Below the pieces are notes generated by a model. It did no database searches. It was not told the DNA's origin and saw only the letters and a list, made by a program, of their open reading frames with translations. Positions 16,325 through 24,769 of a stretch of 64,000 nucleotides of DNA are shown piece after piece. How positions within the stretch are numbered: position 1 is the stretch's first letter; each line of letters starts with the position of its first letter. This DNA comes from Chloroflexota bacterium (GTDB lineage Bacteria; Chloroflexota; Anaerolineae; J102): positions 124,001 through 188,000 of the forward strand of contig JAKOVD010000098.1 of assembly GCA_029782215.1 (NCBI GenBank), written 5' to 3'. Position numbers and translations under genes: made by a program.

Positions 16325-16911
16325 GGGTAGAGCTTCTCGTTTCTTTCGAGCATCAGGATGAACTCACGAAGGCGCTTGCTGCGGGTCTCTGGCTTCCGGG
16401 CCGTCTGCAGGCGGAACAGAATGGCGTAGCGATTGCGGCTGTCCAGACCAGCGAAGAAGGCCTGGGCTTCGGGATTCTGATCCAGCGCTGTCTGAAGGTC
16501 GTCTGGCACGGCGGAGGTGCTCTGGGAGTCGTAAGCGGCTTCCCAGGCGCCGTCCTGCCTGGCGCGTTCGACAGCGGCCATTCCCGCGGGCTGCATCTTG
16601 CCTTCGGCAACCAGGGCCAAGGCCTTGTCGCGGTTGGCCTTCGACCAGATGCTGCGCGGGCCGCGGGGGGTGAACTTCTGCAGCCACGAAGCTTCGCTAA
16701 GGCTCTTCTTCTGGCCATCGATCCAGCCGTAGCAAAGCGCCGCCTCCAGGGCTTCCAGGTAGGTAAGGCCATCCAACCCGGAGGACTTCTTGGGAATGTC
16801 CAGCCAGATTCCCGGCGATGCGGCATGGTGAGCGTCCAGCCAGGCCAACCATGCCGCCTGATCGGCAAAGCGCAGCACGGGCAAGCTGGGGTCCTTGCGG
16901 GAAGCCTTCAT
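16321..16911 (-). CDS. YdeI/OmpD-associated family protein (second copy)
   Basis: A 196-aa paralogue of 14168-14752, with WLDAHHAASPGIWLDIPKKSS, LEAALCYGWIDGQKKSL, FTPRGPRSIWSKANRDKAL and a C-terminal TARKPETRSKRLREFI. The start at 16911 has GGAG 7 nt upstream; the ORF extension to 16977 is not needed. It overlaps DUF1697 by 4 bp. Identity to the first copy looks moderate, so this is an old duplication or separate acquisition rather than a recent one. Confidence 0.85.
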   Translation of the reverse strand: MKASRKDPSLPVLRFADQAAWLAWLDAHHAASPGIWLDIPKKSSGLDGLTYLEALEAALCYGWIDGQKKSLSEASWLQKFTPRGPRSIWSKANRDKALALVAEGKMQPAGMAAVERARQDGAWEAAYDSQSTSAVPDDLQTALDQNPEAQAFFAGLDSRNRYAILFRLQTARKPETRSKRLREFILMLERNEKLYP

Positions 16912-16979
16912 GGGAACACTCCATGATCCCTGGTCTTGGCGCGACGGCCCCAGGGACCGCTGCCCGCTGTCGAACACAG

Positions 16980-17012
16980 GACGGCGCCCACGCCCGGAGC
17001 ATGGGCGCCGTC
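16980..17012 (-). terminator. Hairpin after the ferritin-like gene
   Basis: GACGGCGCCCA pairs perfectly with TGGGCGCCGTC (11 bp, 11-nt loop), 14 bp beyond the ferritin-like stop codon. No T-run follows, so it is a probable rather than classical terminator. Confidence 0.5.
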
Positions 17013-17026
17013 TGGACCCTTGTCAG

Positions 17027-17452
17027 CTAGAGTGGCCAATCGCGGAGGATGCGTTCGGTTTCCTCGGCATGGCCGCTCTCGTCGAGCACCATGTTCTCGA
17101 GCTGGACCTGCAAGCCCTTGTCTCCGTACTGGCCGGCTTCCTCAGCGCGGCGGGTATAGTCCTTGTTGGCCTGCCGTTCGGCGGCAAGCACCGCCTCGAG
17201 CATTTCACGATTGGTGTGCGCGGCCGGCACGGCACGGGGCTGCGTGACCGGCTCGCCGCCGAGGGCGACGATCTTGTTGGCCAGGAACTGGGCATGAAGC
17301 TGCTCGTCAGGCACTTCCGCCATGAAGAACTGGACGAGCTGCGGCCGGAAGGGGCCGTTGGCCTTGGCGGCGTAGGTGAGATACTGGATGATGGCGCCTA
17401 GCTCACCGGCCAGGTCAGCGTTCAGGTGGTCGATCATCGTCTGCTTATCCAT
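17027..17452 (-). CDS. Ferritin-like (bacterioferritin-type) diiron protein
   Basis: A 141-aa four-helix protein. Helix 1 has HLNADLAGELGAIIQYLTYA with Glu as first ligand. Helix 2 has EVPDEQLHAQFL, an ExxxH-like ligand pair. Helix 3 has VLAAERQANKDYTRR, and helix 4 has MVLDESGHAEETERIL with ExxH. This matches the short ferritin-like and bacterioferritin superfamily, with iron storage or oxidant handling as likely roles. The start at 17452 is set by AAGGAGA; the ORF extension to 17575 is not supported. It is followed by a hairpin. Confidence 0.8.
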   Translation of the reverse strand: MDKQTMIDHLNADLAGELGAIIQYLTYAAKANGPFRPQLVQFFMAEVPDEQLHAQFLANKIVALGGEPVTQPRAVPAAHTNREMLEAVLAAERQANKDYTRRAEEAGQYGDKGLQVQLENMVLDESGHAEETERILRDWPL

Positions 17453-17675
17453 GGGTGTCTCCTTGGTGCGAACTGAGTTAAAGCGACTGAAGTTCAGATG
17501 CGGGGATGGCCCCGCGTGGAGCGCAGCAGCGATTGTCTCATAACTCACGGCGGCACGCCAGCGCTCCCGATCCATTCAGCCGCGCATGGGCTGTCGAAGC
17601 TCCGCCAGGCTGCGCCGTTTGGCTGCGCGTGCAGCCGCCTCCCGGCGGTCCCTGCCGCGTTGCGGTGGCAGACGG

Positions 17676-18104
17676 CTAAGGAATGGCAATTGTGTGGGTG
17701 GCGGTGATCTCGACACTGCCCTTGAGCATGGCCCAGACGGGACAGAAAGATTCCTCGGACAGGCGGATGGCCCTGACGACCGTCTCCTGGTCGGCGTTCA
17801 TCGACTTCAGGTCGAATTCAAGGTCGATGTGGGCGAAGCCCGTGGGGTGCTGCTCGCGCCTGACGCCACGGGCGTGCACCTCCAAGCCGGAGACATCCTT
17901 CTGCATACGCCGCAGCAGCGTGGCCACGGTGGCGCCGCTGCATGCCGCCAGACTGAACAGCACGAGCTCAAGCGGCGTATAGCCCTGACCGTCCCCAAGG
18001 GGCGGGACATAGTCGATGGTCAGGGGCGGATGCGAACGCAGCGAGCCCGTGAACTGCACCTTGTGATCGACCAGGACCACTGAGGCCTGTAAGGATTCTG
18101 ACAT
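17676..18104 (-). CDS. OsmC family peroxiredoxin-like protein
   Basis: A 142-aa protein with the OsmC fold. The two redox cysteines appear in FSLAACSGATVATLL (first Cys, helix start) and EESFCPVWAML (second Cys). The N-terminal part contains IDYVPPLGDGQGYTPLELVL, where the conserved PLExxL helix begins. OsmC/Ohr proteins reduce organic hydroperoxides with their Cys pair. The sequence is closer to the YhfA/OsmC branch than to Ohr. The neighbouring ferritin-like gene hints at a shared oxidative-stress role, which is inference. Confidence 0.88.
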   Translation of the reverse strand: MSESLQASVVLVDHKVQFTGSLRSHPPLTIDYVPPLGDGQGYTPLELVLFSLAACSGATVATLLRRMQKDVSGLEVHARGVRREQHPTGFAHIDLEFDLKSMNADQETVVRAIRLSEESFCPVWAMLKGSVEITATHTIAIP

Positions 18105-18186
18105 CAGCCAAACGCTCCCTGAAGTGATGGCACGGAGAGAGAACGGCGGGCACCTGCAGGGCCGGTTTGCGGTCCGCAGGGCCCTT

Positions 18187-19023
18187 TCATGCTGCCACCG
18201 TGAATTCGTAGCGCAAGTGGCGGACCAGGCGCCGGTAAAAAGCCAACCGGCCCACGAACCTGTACATTGCGCCGCGTGGCCCGCTGGACGGCAGGCGGCG
18301 CACCAGGTCGGGCATCATCAGGAACTCAACGCACTCGGCAAGGCGCAGTCCCGGCACCTGCTTCTCCAGGTCGCGGGGGTCATCGACGCCCCAAACAAGC
18401 TCAACTTTGGACCGACGCGCGGCAGCCAGACGAGAGACCATGCGGATCATGGTCCCGCTGTAGCCGTCGTAGGCGATCTGGCCGCTGGGAAACTGGGTGG
18501 TGATGCGCCGGAACAGGGCGACGCCGTCCTTCTCGGGCAGGTACATCACCAGCCCCTCGGCAACCACCATGAGAGGGGTGTCGCCCGGGATCGCATCGAG
18601 CCAGGCAAGATCGGTGACAGAAGATCTGATGAGGTGGTAGCTCTCGCGAGCGGGATAAAGCTGCTTGCGCAGGGCAATCACGTCGGGAAGGTCGACGTCA
18701 TACCAGCGGACCTCGGGACCGGGGTCGATGCGGTAGACGCGGGTGTCTAGACCGCAGCCGAGGTGCAAGACTGTGGACTCGGGGTTGGCGGCCAGGAAGG
18801 CCCGCGTCCATTGGTCGAAGTGCAGAGCCCGCATCGCCAGCGTGATCTCGCCGCCGCTTTGCGGCTTGAACTCCTTGAAGTCGAAGTCGATGCGGGCGAC
18901 GGCCTCGGCGGCAAAGCGATCGCCCAGGATCGGGTTCTCCGCGGCTGCATCCTGGGCCTTACCATAGAGGGTGGCCAGGTAGGTTTCGTTCTTCTTGCTG
19001 AGGTGGATCTTGTCTGCGGACAT
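18187..19023 (-). CDS. Class I SAM methyltransferase, leucine carboxyl methyltransferase (PF04072) type
   Basis: A 278-aa cytosolic protein. The N-terminal LSKKNETYLATLYGKAQD matches the LCM/Ppm1-like family. Motif I is TVLHLGCGLDTRVYRI, with the acidic VRWYDVDLPDVIALR typical of this family. MVVAEGLVMYLPEKD is the conserved EGL-MYL motif. Bacterial members methylate carboxyl groups of small molecules such as polyketide intermediates, but targets are mostly unknown. I chose MSADK (19023) over the ATG at 19032 because family members start close to this motif. Confidence 0.83.
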   Translation of the reverse strand: MSADKIHLSKKNETYLATLYGKAQDAAAENPILGDRFAAEAVARIDFDFKEFKPQSGGEITLAMRALHFDQWTRAFLAANPESTVLHLGCGLDTRVYRIDPGPEVRWYDVDLPDVIALRKQLYPARESYHLIRSSVTDLAWLDAIPGDTPLMVVAEGLVMYLPEKDGVALFRRITTQFPSGQIAYDGYSGTMIRMVSRLAAARRSKVELVWGVDDPRDLEKQVPGLRLAECVEFLMMPDLVRRLPSSGPRGAMYRFVGRLAFYRRLVRHLRYEFTVAA

Positions 19024-19059
19024 GCGAAGCATGATGGGCGTCGCGGGGCGATGCGATCG

Positions 19060-19635
19060 TCAGGCTGTGAGGGCCTTCTCGATGCGCCGGTCGGGTATGA
19101 ACCAGATCACGGCGATCAGCACGTAGAGCCCCCACGACAGCCATGCACTGACAAACGCAAGAGGAATGGCAGCCAGGAGGAGGATGATGGAAGCCTTGCC
19201 CTTCAGGTCACTGCCGATGGCGGTGGCAAGCGCCGAATCGCGGCCGTGGAGGGCGATGAGCGCGCGGACGAGCAAGTTGTAGGCGACCCCGGCGAGAAAA
19301 AGGACGACTCCGTAGAAGGCCACAGGAAGCGGCGCAAAGCCATTCTCACCCATCCAGCCAGTGGCAAAAGGGGTGAGCGAAAGCCAGAAGAGCAGGTTCA
19401 GGTTGGCCCAGAGCACACGGCCATCCACGCGCGTCGCTGCCTGCAGCAGGTGATGATGGTTGTTCCAGTAGATGCCCACGAACACGAAGCTGAGGGCATA
19501 GCTGAGGAAGACCGGCGCCAGCGCCAGCAGCGCCGCCAGATCGGCGCTGTGGGGAACGGTCAGCCCCAGCACCATGATGGTGATGATAATGGCGATCACA
19601 CCGTCGCTAAATGCTTCCAGTCGGGACTTGGACAT
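19060..19635 (-). CDS. TMEM175-type potassium channel family protein (DUF1211)
   Basis: A 191-aa membrane protein with six hydrophobic segments. The N-terminal signature RLEAFSDGVIAIIITIMVL is the RxxxFSDG motif of TMEM175 channels. The downstream YWNNHHHLL loop and NLLFWLSLTPFATGW are also conserved. Bacterial TMEM175 proteins form tetrameric K+-selective pores lacking the canonical selectivity filter. It follows the LLM-oxidoreductase/small-membrane-protein pair on the same strand. Confidence 0.88.
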   Translation of the reverse strand: MSKSRLEAFSDGVIAIIITIMVLGLTVPHSADLAALLALAPVFLSYALSFVFVGIYWNNHHHLLQAATRVDGRVLWANLNLLFWLSLTPFATGWMGENGFAPLPVAFYGVVLFLAGVAYNLLVRALIALHGRDSALATAIGSDLKGKASIILLLAAIPLAFVSAWLSWGLYVLIAVIWFIPDRRIEKALTA

Positions 19636-19687
19636 AGCGGTTCACAAGATCGCGAAATCGGGACACGAACAAGACCTGGGGAAGGGT

Positions 19688-20098
19688 CTAGACAGCTTTG
19701 CGGCGCTGCTGCAGCCAGAGAATGGCGCTGATGATCAGGGTGAGCAGGCCGAGCGCCAGGTAGAACACCTGCATGGCCCGGGCCGCGCCCGCCGGAGAGC
19801 CAATGACGGCGATCTCGACGATCTCGAAGACGATGATCACCAGCCCGGCGGCGACCGAGACGGGAACGCCGCCGGGCTGCCTCCGAGCCAACAGAATGGC
19901 CGCAGCGAAGGCAGTCCCTCCCACGATGACCATCAGCGCCAGGCCGGGCACCGCGAAGCTGCGGAACGGGGAACCAGCGAGCATGTCGGCCGGCGGTGCC
20001 CCGAAGCCGGCGAGCAAGCCGACGCCGCCGGCCGCGGCCGTGAAGGCGAGGAAGGCATTCAGCACGATGAGGACCACCCTGAGAACACGGCTCACCAT
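19688..20098 (-). CDS. Small four-TM membrane protein (136 aa)
   Basis: The product has four hydrophobic helices (VVLIVLNAFLAFTAAAGGV, VPGLALMVIVGGTAFAAAILL, VSVAAGLVIIVFEIVEIAVI, VFYLALGLLTLIISAILWL) with short loops and a basic C-terminus. The ATG at 20098 overlaps the LLM-oxidoreductase stop by 7 bp, so the genes are translationally coupled. The family is unknown to me; it resembles other short uncharacterised hydrophobic proteins. Confidence 0.7.
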   Translation of the reverse strand: MVSRVLRVVLIVLNAFLAFTAAAGGVGLLAGFGAPPADMLAGSPFRSFAVPGLALMVIVGGTAFAAAILLARRQPGGVPVSVAAGLVIIVFEIVEIAVIGSPAGAARAMQVFYLALGLLTLIISAILWLQQRRKAV

Positions 20099-20991
20099 GC
20101 TGCGACCTCTGGGATGATCTCGCGGGCGAAGGTCTCCAGGGGGGCGATCTCGTGGACGTTGGGCATGTTGAAGATGGCATGCTGGATGCCAACATCCGCC
20201 AGCGTACGGCACTCGGCCAGCACGTCGGCGACGCTCATGTGTCCCGGCGCCAGGTGGACGGTGCCCAGCGTTGTCTTCTCGATCTCGGCGTCGTCGCGCC
20301 CGATGTCGTCGCAGTGGCGCTTAAGCACGTCGAGCTTGGCGCGAAGGGTGTCAGCGCCGGCGCGGGCAAACAGGTTGCAGGCGTCAGCATAGCGAGCGAC
20401 CAGGCGCAGGGTCTTGGTCTCGCCGCCGCCGCCAATGAGGATGGGAGGGTGCGGCCGCGAGAGAGGCTGCGGGCTGTTGATGGTCTCGCCGAGCTGGTAG
20501 TGGCGGCCCTGGTAGGGTCCGTTGTCATCCGACCACATCTGGAAGGCGATCTGGAGCGCCTCCTCCAGCATGCGGAACCGTTCGGCCAGGGGCGGGAAGG
20601 GGATACCCAGGCCCTTGGATTCGCGCTCGTTCCAGGCGGCGCCGATGCCCAGGTAGGCGCGCCCGCCGGAGAGCACGTCCAGGGTCGTCACGCTCTTGAC
20701 GAGGACGCCGGGATAGCGGTAGATCACGCCGGTCACAAGGGTGCCCAGCTTGATCCGGCTCGTGACGCTGGCCAGGTAGGCAAGCGTGGTGTAGCCTTCC
20801 AGCATCTCATCCTCGGCCGGGCCGAGCCCCATGGCGCGGTCGCGGCTGCCGATCTGAAAGAAGTGATCCATCACCCACAGACTGGCGAATCCGGCCTCGT
20901 CGGCGGTGCGGGCGATCTCACGAAGGGTCGGTCCGATGGTCTGAGGACCGCCGGGCCATGTGAAGTTGGGAACCTGCAGCCCGATGCGCAT
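20092..20991 (-). CDS. LLM-class F420-dependent oxidoreductase
   Basis: A 299-aa TIM-barrel flavin/F420 enzyme. Motifs are the opening MRIGLQVPNFTWPGG, DEAGFASLWVMDHFFQ, TSRIKLGTLVTGVIYRYP, TTLDVLSGGRAYLGIGAAWNE and RPHPPILIGGGGETKTLRLVARYADACNL. These match F420-dependent members (TIGR03560-like) rather than FMN luciferases, suggesting the organism makes F420, as some Chloroflexota do. AAAGGTGA precedes the start. Substrate unknown. Confidence 0.87.
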   Translation of the reverse strand: MRIGLQVPNFTWPGGPQTIGPTLREIARTADEAGFASLWVMDHFFQIGSRDRAMGLGPAEDEMLEGYTTLAYLASVTSRIKLGTLVTGVIYRYPGVLVKSVTTLDVLSGGRAYLGIGAAWNERESKGLGIPFPPLAERFRMLEEALQIAFQMWSDDNGPYQGRHYQLGETINSPQPLSRPHPPILIGGGGETKTLRLVARYADACNLFARAGADTLRAKLDVLKRHCDDIGRDDAEIEKTTLGTVHLAPGHMSVADVLAECRTLADVGIQHAIFNMPNVHEIAPLETFAREIIPEVAAW

Positions 20992-21127
20992 AAGTCACCT
21001 TTCAACTTGTCTGAGAAATGGCGCTTGGGGCCGCCCGTGCTGCGACCAGGGGCGACAGCAGCCAATCGAAATGCGTTCAAACAAGAGTATACCCGGAAAG
21101 CGCTGCTTTTGTGATGTTGCCGCTCTT

Positions 21128-21180
21128 TGCAAAACCGAGGCCCGGGGCGCTGAGCGTTGCCAGCGTTCCCCGGGCCTCGG
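21128..21180 (-). terminator. Strong hairpin terminator after the PQQ-like propeller gene
   Basis: CCGAGGCCCGGGG pairs over 13 bp with CCCCGGGCCTCGG, and an inner CGCTG/CAGCG stem extends it. On the minus strand the hairpin is followed by TTTTG, 27 bp past the stop codon of 21208-22833, so it probably terminates that transcript. Confidence 0.75.
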
Positions 21181-21207
21181 TGTGCGAGACCAGGCGATCA
21201 GGTCAGG

Positions 21208-22833
21208 TCAAGGGAGCTTGAAGGCAAACAGATTACCCGGCGTTGAGGGCCCCAAACTCGCGTAGCCGGTCCCCCAGAACACGGTGCTGTCGGCAATGGC
21301 AGCGCCGCCATAGCACGTCTGGCCGCTGGGGTAGCTCCACAGGATGGCCCCGGTGGAGGCGCTCAGTGCGTTCATGTTGCCGCCTGCGGAGCAGCCGTAG
21401 ACGACACCGTTGCCGCCGGACACGGCTCCTGGATCTCCGCCGGTTTGCGGGTCGGCGGTCTGCCATTTGATGGCGCCGGTGGCTGCGTCCAGCGCGCCCC
21501 AGAAGCCGCTGCTGACGGTCGTGCCATTGATCAAGGTCCAGGGCGTGTACGCACTGTTCGCCTCAGCGTAGAAGATGCGGCTGCCATTGGTGGCCGATCC
21601 CCACTGCAGACCGCCGCTGGTGCCACCGGGTCCCGCCTGCGTTGTCCAGACGACGGCGCCCGTGTCGCGGTTCAGCGCCCAGTACTTGCCGCTCTTCTGA
21701 CCGGCGCCCACCAGATCGACACTGCCCTGGTTATTGTTGTTGCCCTGGGAGTTATCGTTGTTGGTGCTCGCGGTGAAGAGGATCGGCCCCTGGCCGAAGT
21801 CATAGTCCGGACTGCCGAGGTTGGGGCAGTCGCCGGGATTCACCGGTGTGAAGCCCGGGATCAGGCCCGCAGCGCAGTTGACGTTCCAGGCGTCGAGGGG
21901 CAACCCGGCGGTGCTCCACTTGATGGCGCCGGTGTTCATATCGAGCGCCATGACGGAGTCAAAGTGGTTGTCAGGCGAGTCACACGCCGCCACGGCCGAA
22001 GGATCTGGATTCGCGCCGAGATTCGTCACGCAGCTTATGACGGCATCAGGAACCGAGTAGTTGTTGCCCGTGGACACGAACACTGAGTTGCGGGCGGTAT
22101 CGATTGCCGGTGTGCTGCCCCAAACGGCGCCGCCGCTGTACCCGTCAGGGACCGTGTAGGTCTTCCACTGGATGGCGCCGGTGCTGGCATTCAACTTCAG
22201 GACGCTGCCGCGGAAGGTACAGCACGTATAGCCAGGCAGAAGGGCTGAGAACAGCTCCTCGAAGGAGCTCACGCCCACGTAGACCGAGCCGCCGCTCACC
22301 ACGGCCGACTGTGTCACCATGGCGAACGGATGGGTATCAACCAGCGTTTTCCACAGCAGGTTGCCGGTCGTGGCGTTGACGGCGACGACATAGGCTCCGG
22401 GACCCACAGGATTGCCGATTCTTCCGGCCTGGTCGCCAAAGATCAGCGTGTTGCCGGTGATGACCGGTGTGGTCCGGGCGAAATCGCCAGCCAGGCCGGT
22501 GTAGTCAGAGATCTTGTGCGACCAGACCAACTGCCCCGTGGCCCGGCTAACGGCATACAGATTGCCGGCGAAATCGGGTGCATAGATGTTCTGCGCATCT
22601 ACGGCGGGGGTCGCCGATACGCCGCCGGCCGTGGGGAACTGCCATTTCTTAACCAGCTTGCTGGCGTTGGACGCGCTGATGTTGTTGTTCGCACTCTGCC
22701 AGCGCGTGTTGGCGAGATTGAGGCCTGCGGATGGCCACTGGGTCCCGCCTGCCGCGAAGGCGATGCTTGACAGCAATAGCGCTGCTGCGACCGTCAGCAA
22801 CAGGGCGCGATAGAACTTCCTGAATCGACGCAT
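21208..22833 (-). CDS. Secreted PQQ-binding-like beta-propeller protein
   Basis: A 541-aa exported protein. The start at 22833 has AGGAGA 7 nt upstream and a signal peptide FYRALLLTVAAALLLSSIAFA. The mature part consists of repeated propeller blades of the form LYAVSRATGQLVW, VVAVNATTGNLLW, LKLNASTGAIQW, MALDMNTGAIKW, YWALNRDTGAVVW, GALDAATGAIKW and LSASTGAILW. A CC pair occurs in LPGYTCCTF. The overall plan resembles polyvinyl-alcohol-dehydrogenase-type quinoproteins, but I do not see a full PQQ-ligand set, so enzymatic activity is uncertain. A strong terminator follows. Confidence 0.8.
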   Translation of the reverse strand: MRRFRKFYRALLLTVAAALLLSSIAFAAGGTQWPSAGLNLANTRWQSANNNISASNASKLVKKWQFPTAGGVSATPAVDAQNIYAPDFAGNLYAVSRATGQLVWSHKISDYTGLAGDFARTTPVITGNTLIFGDQAGRIGNPVGPGAYVVAVNATTGNLLWKTLVDTHPFAMVTQSAVVSGGSVYVGVSSFEELFSALLPGYTCCTFRGSVLKLNASTGAIQWKTYTVPDGYSGGAVWGSTPAIDTARNSVFVSTGNNYSVPDAVISCVTNLGANPDPSAVAACDSPDNHFDSVMALDMNTGAIKWSTAGLPLDAWNVNCAAGLIPGFTPVNPGDCPNLGSPDYDFGQGPILFTASTNNDNSQGNNNNQGSVDLVGAGQKSGKYWALNRDTGAVVWTTQAGPGGTSGGLQWGSATNGSRIFYAEANSAYTPWTLINGTTVSSGFWGALDAATGAIKWQTADPQTGGDPGAVSGGNGVVYGCSAGGNMNALSASTGAILWSYPSGQTCYGGAAIADSTVFWGTGYASLGPSTPGNLFAFKLP

Positions 22834-23028
22834 TTCGAATTCTCCTGGGTGTGTGGATTCTCCCGCTGTTGAGATGGCGGGAGCAGGCTTCAAGATACAA
22901 GAGACAGAATGCGTCGATTCCCCGCGCAGCGATAGACAAAAAACAATCCACTAGCGGCGGGGTCTTACTACATTTTTTTGTAAGTGAGGCTGGTGAACCC
23001 AACAGGCGGTAGAAATGGGGAAAGTCGC

Positions 23029-23721
23029 TTACCCTTGCTTCGGCGGCTCGTCCAGCGCCGCCCAACCCTGCCGCAGGGCATACAGCGCGGCCTGCGTGCG
23101 GTTGGTCACCTGCAGCTTCTCGTAAATGGTGCGCAGCCGGTTGGCCACGGTGTACACGGAGTAGTTGAGCGCCTGCGCGATCTCCTGGTTATCCAGGCCA
23201 TGCGCAACCAGGCGCAGGACGGCCATCTCGCTCTCGGTCAGCGGCTCGGCATACCGGTGGGGCGCCGAGACGGCCAGGTGCAGCTCACTCAGAACGCGGG
23301 CGGCGATGATAGGGTCGATCAGGTATTCGCCCCGGCAGACCGCCTCGATGGCCGCGAGCAGTTCTGCAGCGTCTACGGTCTTGAGCAGATACCCGCGAGC
23401 GCCTGCCCGCACGGCCGCCAGCATGTACTGCTCCTCACGGTACATGGTCAGGGCGATGATGCGGCTGGTGGGGGTCTCATGCATGATCTGGCGGATGGCT
23501 TCCACACCGTCACTCTCGGGCATGATGATGTCCATCAGGATCACTTCCGGACGCGTCGATCGCGCCAACGCCACGGCTTGAGCGCCATTTGCGGCTTCGG
23601 CCACCACCGAGAACCCGCCCATCCCCTCGCAGAGCTGGCGCAGACCCTGGCGTACCAGCGTGTGGTCGTCGGCAATCAGAAGCCTAATCGGTGGTGCGGA
23701 AGTCCCCGCCTTCGGGGGCAT
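23029..23721 (-). CDS. NarL/FixJ-family response regulator
   Basis: A 230-aa two-component output protein. The receiver domain has the acidic pair IADDH (residues 16-20), the phospho-acceptor Asp64 in VILMDIIMP, Thr in IIALTMY, and Lys114 in GYLLKTVDAAEL. The LuxR-type helix-turn-helix is at about 160-220 (LTESEMAVLRLVAHGLDNQEIA, VANRLRTIYEKLQV). The start at 23721 is inside the kinase gene, overlapping it by 38 bp, so the pair is tightly coupled. It probably controls nearby or unlinked promoters in response to the PAS-domain kinase. Confidence 0.85.
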   Translation of the reverse strand: MPPKAGTSAPPIRLLIADDHTLVRQGLRQLCEGMGGFSVVAEAANGAQAVALARSTRPEVILMDIIMPESDGVEAIRQIMHETPTSRIIALTMYREEQYMLAAVRAGARGYLLKTVDAAELLAAIEAVCRGEYLIDPIIAARVLSELHLAVSAPHRYAEPLTESEMAVLRLVAHGLDNQEIAQALNYSVYTVANRLRTIYEKLQVTNRTQAALYALRQGWAALDEPPKQG

Positions 23722-24769
23722 GAGTGGTCTCCTTGGTGGGCGACGGCAACGTGATGACCAGTTCCGTGCCCTGGCCGGGTGCGCTATGGATGTCGAGCGT
23801 GCCGCCCAGGTCCAGGATACGCTCGCGCATCTGGTGCAGACCGAAATGGCCGGCACGATCCACCGGGCCAAGTTGCGCCGGATCGAAACCGCGACCGTCG
23901 TCCCGAACTGAGACGCCGACGACGCCGTCGGCATCTACCGCCAGCCGCACCTGCACCAAAAGGGCGCGCGCGTGCTGACCGGCATTATTCAAACCTTCCT
24001 GGATGACTCGGAACAGGGGCATCTCGTAGAGCGCGGGCAGGGCCTCTTGCGGTCCCGCTACCTCCAGCCGGGCCTCGACCTGGTTCTGGTCGCCGAAGTC
24101 GCAGACTAGTTGTGCCAGCGCCGGGAAGAAGCCCAGGGCAGCCAGGTCTACCGGGCGCAGGGCGAAGATCGCGCGGCGGAGGTCGACGATGGCGGAACTG
24201 AGCAGGCTTTGGAGCTCGTCCAGGGCGGCGCCCATACCAGGTGGCGCCTCCTGGGCCAGGTGGCGCCAAAGCGCCGATTTGAAGCGCATCGCGGCGAGTG
24301 TTTGCGCCACGCCGTCGTGGATCTCGTGGGCGATACGGCGGCGTTCGGCGTCGATGGCTTCAGCTTCGCTCCGGCGCTCTACTTCGGCTGTGACATCTTC
24401 GACCATGACGACCATGTGACCCGTGTCAGCCGGATCAGGCGCGGCGGTCACCCGCGCGGGAAAGGGCGTCCCGTCCCGGTGTTGGTTGATGATCTCAGTC
24501 GTCACGGTTTCACCCTGCCTCACCCGCTCTATGATGCTCAAGACGGAGGGTCTGGCTACATCGGGGACCAACCGGACGGCGGGCATGCCCTTGAAGTCTG
24601 CGGCCGTGTAGCCGTAGACCAGCTCCGCTCGATGGTTGGCCTCCAAGATGGTCGCGGGGCTCACGGTCAGGTCGGCCACGAGAATGCAGATCGGCATGTG
24701 CTCGAACAGGCGGCGGTAGCGCTGTTCGCTCACCTGACCCGGATTGGCTGCTCCGTTTGTCACCATCAT
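23684..24769 (-). CDS. PAS-domain NarX-type sensor histidine kinase
   Basis: A 361-aa cytosolic kinase without membrane segments. Residues 15-130 form a PAS domain (RRLFEHMPICILVADL, YGYTAADFKGM, HRDGTPFPARVTA). A HisKA_3 dimerisation domain follows with ERRRIAHEIHDGVAQTL, His151 being the likely phospho-acceptor. The ATPase domain has EGLNNAGQHA (N box), RDDGRGFD (G1) and FGLHQMRERILDLGGTL (G2). Its ATG overlaps the stop of the AlkZ-like gene by 4 bp (ATGA). The lack of a membrane anchor suggests a cytosolic signal, possibly through PAS. Confidence 0.87.
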   Translation of the reverse strand: MMVTNGAANPGQVSEQRYRRLFEHMPICILVADLTVSPATILEANHRAELVYGYTAADFKGMPAVRLVPDVARPSVLSIIERVRQGETVTTEIINQHRDGTPFPARVTAAPDPADTGHMVVMVEDVTAEVERRSEAEAIDAERRRIAHEIHDGVAQTLAAMRFKSALWRHLAQEAPPGMGAALDELQSLLSSAIVDLRRAIFALRPVDLAALGFFPALAQLVCDFGDQNQVEARLEVAGPQEALPALYEMPLFRVIQEGLNNAGQHARALLVQVRLAVDADGVVGVSVRDDGRGFDPAQLGPVDRAGHFGLHQMRERILDLGGTLDIHSAPGQGTELVITLPSPTKETTHAPEGGDFRTTD

